From Symbiodinium natans (taxonomy: Eukaryota; Sar; Dinophyceae; Suessiales; Symbiodiniaceae), in NCBI GenBank assembly GCA_905221605.1, contig CAJNDS010001147.1, positions 200,012 to 264,011 on the forward strand: DNA of 64,000 bases. Direction: 5' to 3'. The notes under the pieces are model-generated. The model had not been told where the DNA came from, made no database searches, and worked only from the letters and a program-made list of their open reading frames with translations. Below are positions 62,039 through 64,000 of this stretch, piece after piece (position 1 is the first letter of the stretch; the number at the start of each line of letters is the position of its first letter). The position numbers were made by a program, and so were the translations under genes.

Positions 62039-64000
62039 TTAGTCCATCAGGTCTCTGAGCTCGATGACGCCATCCTTCTCCACGCCATACTGCGCCAAGG
62101 TCTTGGCATTATCGCCCATGGACACGTGGCCAAAGCTGAGGGATTGACGATCGACTGGAATGTTCTCACACTGCTCGTGCAACCTCTGGCGGAAAGTGCC
62201 CAGGGTCTCAGAGGCCTTGATCTTCACCGTGTACCTGCTTCAGGGTTTAGGGTTTAGGGTTTAGGGTTATAGATTATAGGGTTTAGGGTTTAGGGTTTAG
62301 GGTTCTATTAAGAATTATCATGTGTTATTCCTCTTTGGGAAGTTCATATGACAAAAATGTAAAGATTATAACCAACAGGGACCCAGGTACGTGAGGCTGT
62401 AGAGCTTCACCGTCAGCGTCAGGGTCTTGTCGCTCTCGGGCTCCTCTTTGGGCTCCTTTTGCTTCTCTTTGGGCTTCTTGGAGCTCGATTGGAGCGCTTT
62501 CGACCGAATCTGGGAGGCTGCAAGCCAGGCGTCGCTGTCAGAGCCATAGCCAGTCCAGTGTACCTAAGGGTCCCCATAACTACTGTTTGCTTAAGAAACC
62601 CAAAAGAAACACGAATAAGATCCCCATATTAACCATTATAAGGAAGAATATCTTTATTTTTTCTGGGTTCTTATGCAATTAGTAGATAGTCACCTAACAG
62701 AGTAGTCGTACTCTCATTTTGGGGTGCCTCAGACGAACAAACATACCCAGAAGAAACCGGGATCCCAAGAGAGACAACTGGGTACCTTGATGGGGGCAGA
62801 TGCCCTCTTCTTGGAGGCAGACACTTGCAGGACCTCGGCTGCGTAGAACTTCCCATCGAACTCCGCGCGAATGCGCGACCCCACTGGCAGGCGAGCCTGC
62901 AGAACTTGGGGCGACAGGGGCGATCCCTCGCGATCACTGGAGGCGTTGGTGAGGTGCTTGGACTTGAGCCTGTCCATCCCGAGGCTCTCATCCCAGTCAG
63001 CGGCGTAGCCCTCATAGTGCACCTTCACCATGGGCTTTCCGTTCTTGGTCGTCTTGGCTTCAATGATCTCGGCCTTGTACCATTCGCCCTCCCAGAGCAC
63101 CTGGACCTTGGCATGCAAGCCTCTCGAGCCTTTCTTAGACCTCACCGGCTTCTCAAGCTCCGCTTTCACGTCAGCGGGGCACTCCCCTCCAGCATGCGCA
63201 TCGCCCCAAGCGGCCACGCCCTCCTTGCCGATGGCCAGGAACGCCCCGTCCGTGGCGAAGACCTGCGCGACGGGCGCGACCTTGCGCAGCTCCTCCTGGA
63301 CGGCCTGGCTGTCGCCTCCGCGCCTCGCATCGCCCCAGGAAACGACCGAGCCATCAGCCTTCAGCGCAGCGAAGGCCGTCAGAGTATGGAAGACTCGCTT
63401 CACGTCCTTCAGGTCCTCGGCCACGTCCTTGCTGCAGCCTCCCCCACCGCTGGCACCCCAGGTCACCAGGGAGCCGTCGGCCTTGAGGGCGGCGAAGGAG
63501 TTCATGGTGCCTTAGTTGTTATAACCTGACGGAACTAAAGGCGAACCTTTCAAATTTATAAGGGGCTTCTACTACCCCAGAAAAGGCCAAAGGCTACCTC
63601 CTCTACTACCAGGGTGCTGTAGATGTGCTTCACGGAGACCAGCTGCTCCTGCACGGCCTCGGAGTTGCCCAAGTAGCCTCCCCAGGTCACCACGCTGCCA
63701 TCCTCCCTCAGGGCCGCAAAGGCCTTGGTGGCCCAGCAACCATCTTATAATAAGGGTACCCCTTTTTTGGTTGGTTATTTCATAATAAGGGAAACCAGAA
63801 CCCCCAAAAAAGGGAAGAGGGCACCACTGGGCTACCCAGCGGCGCTGGAGATGGAGAAGATCTTGGCCACCTTTTGCAGCTCCCCCTCAACCTTCGAGCT
63901 GTCCCCGCCATCTCCGCAGCCACCCCAGGTGACCACGGTTCCATCCCGCCTCAGGGCAGCGAAGGAGCCGCTGGTGGAGAAGATCCCCTTCACCTCCTTC
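62039..64000 (-). CDS. RCC1-repeat / double Tudor / ubiquitin-like protein, 5' truncated by the window edge
   Basis: Exons in transcript order. 64000 to about 63840: RCC1-type repeats (SFAALRRDGTVVTWGGCGDG). 63723-63618: AFAALREDGSVVTWGGYLGN. 63510-62786: three more repeats (MNSFAALKADGSLVTWG; AFAALKADGSVVSWGDARRG; a weaker GVAAWGDAHAGG), a linker KPVRSKKGSRG, then a Tudor/chromo-barrel-like VQVLWEGEWYKAEIIEA with KVHYEGYAADWDESL, and the first half of a second (RIRAEFDGKFYAAEVLQV). 62563-62391: its second half, VHWTGYGSDSDAWLA, then a Lys/Glu-rich linker. 62234-62039: ubiquitin-like TVKIKASETLGTFRQRLHEQ ending ELRDLMD and TAA. All four introns restore frame (GC-AG in phase 1, GT-AG elsewhere). 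A chromatin or ubiquitin-pathway scaffold is an inference. Confidence 0.8.
62235..62386. mobile_element. Intronic element with an internal TTTAGGG array
   Basis: Flanked by GTAC at 62231-62234 and 62387-62390. Body begins CTGCTTCAGGG, carries TTTAGGG repeats at about 62242-62303 and ends CAACAGGGACCCAG. As an intron it starts GTAC and ends GCAG, phase 2. Confidence 0.8.
62564..62781. mobile_element. Intronic insertion with nested family C element
   Basis: Flanked by GTAC at 62560-62563 and 62782-62785; contains the family C copy at 62580-62685 (CTACTGTTTGCTTAAG...ATGCAATTAGTAG). Excision joins IK|VHWTGYG in phase 0. Confidence 0.8.
63511..63612. mobile_element. Family B introner in the RCC1 gene
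   Basis: CTTAGTTGTT start; target duplication GGTGC at 63506-63510 and 63613-63617. The transcript intron starts GCACC (GC donor from the duplication) and ends CTAAG, giving ...YST|MNSFAAL. Confidence 0.85.
63724..63839. mobile_element. Family A introner in the RCC1 gene
   Basis: CTTGGTGGCCCAG / CTGGGCTACCCAG termini, 3-bp GGC on both sides; removal joins ISS|AFAAL in frame through a GC donor. Confidence 0.8.

Noticed and set aside
1-64000. Dinoflagellate spliced-leader relic, tRNA, rRNA, CRISPR array
   Set aside because: No match to a CCGTAGCCATTTTGGCTCAAG-type relic was noticed (a longer computed search would be decisive), and no cloverleaf, rRNA core or spaced identical repeats were seen.

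Overview
This window looks like nuclear DNA of a dinoflagellate, most likely Symbiodiniaceae-like. The reasons are plant-type TTTAGGG telomeric repeats scattered internally in both orientations, introns that tolerate GC and GA donors as well as GT, many short terminal-inverted-repeat (TIR) elements that behave as introners, a strong one-strand gene bias, and typical protein types (ubiquitin-like plus LRR, RCC1 repeats plus Tudor, C5 DNA methyltransferase, KKPAA-rich nuclear proteins). No spliced-leader relic, rRNA, tRNA or CRISPR array was recognised by eye.

Layout. 1-10.5 kb and 27-64 kb are a mosaic of TTTAGGG/CCCTAAA arrays (20-370 bp) separated by 100-500 bp of other DNA. Many of the intervening pieces are short coding segments (about 25-100 bp), almost all on the minus strand, bounded by AG and by GT/GC/GA and open in one frame. 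In transcript orientation the intron usually starts with G-rich TTTAGGG-type sequence and ends with C-rich CCCTAAA-type sequence before the AG, so these introns carry telomere-like inverted termini. Several segments end in a stop codon, so several genes in tandem are implied; which exons belong together cannot be settled from the sequence alone.

10.6-27.0 kb is a different regime: almost no telomeric repeat, larger exons, and five or six minus-strand genes. In transcription order they are an unknown gene (25.2-23.3 kb), a C5 cytosine methyltransferase-like gene with apparent frameshifts (23.2-21.5 kb), an acidic/basic nuclear-type protein (21.2-18.9 kb), a basic proline-rich gene (17.5-15.9 kb), a KKPAA/proline-rich gene (15.7-14.6 kb) and a gene with an acidic segment, a SAP-like motif and a coiled coil (14.4-11.7 kb). 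Related inverted sequences lie at both edges (10.58-10.74 and 26.89-27.04 kb; 11.28-11.33 and 25.57-25.63 kb), so the block may be one large TIR element.

Three further genes, all minus strand, have exon structures that close exactly in frame: a ubiquitin-like/LRR protein (34.3-32.9 kb), a 578-residue protein with a zinc-finger-like N-terminus and a conserved-looking NNRRLY motif (46.5-44.5 kb), and an RCC1-repeat/double-Tudor/ubiquitin-like protein that runs off the right edge (64.0-62.0 kb). Their introns are small TIR elements flanked by 3-5 bp target duplications, and the 5' splice site lies in the duplicated target. One of these introns contains a TTTAGGG array, which links the introners to the telomere-repeat introns. 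Remaining space holds more TIR elements (seven families, A-G), satellites, microsatellites and variant telomeric repeats.
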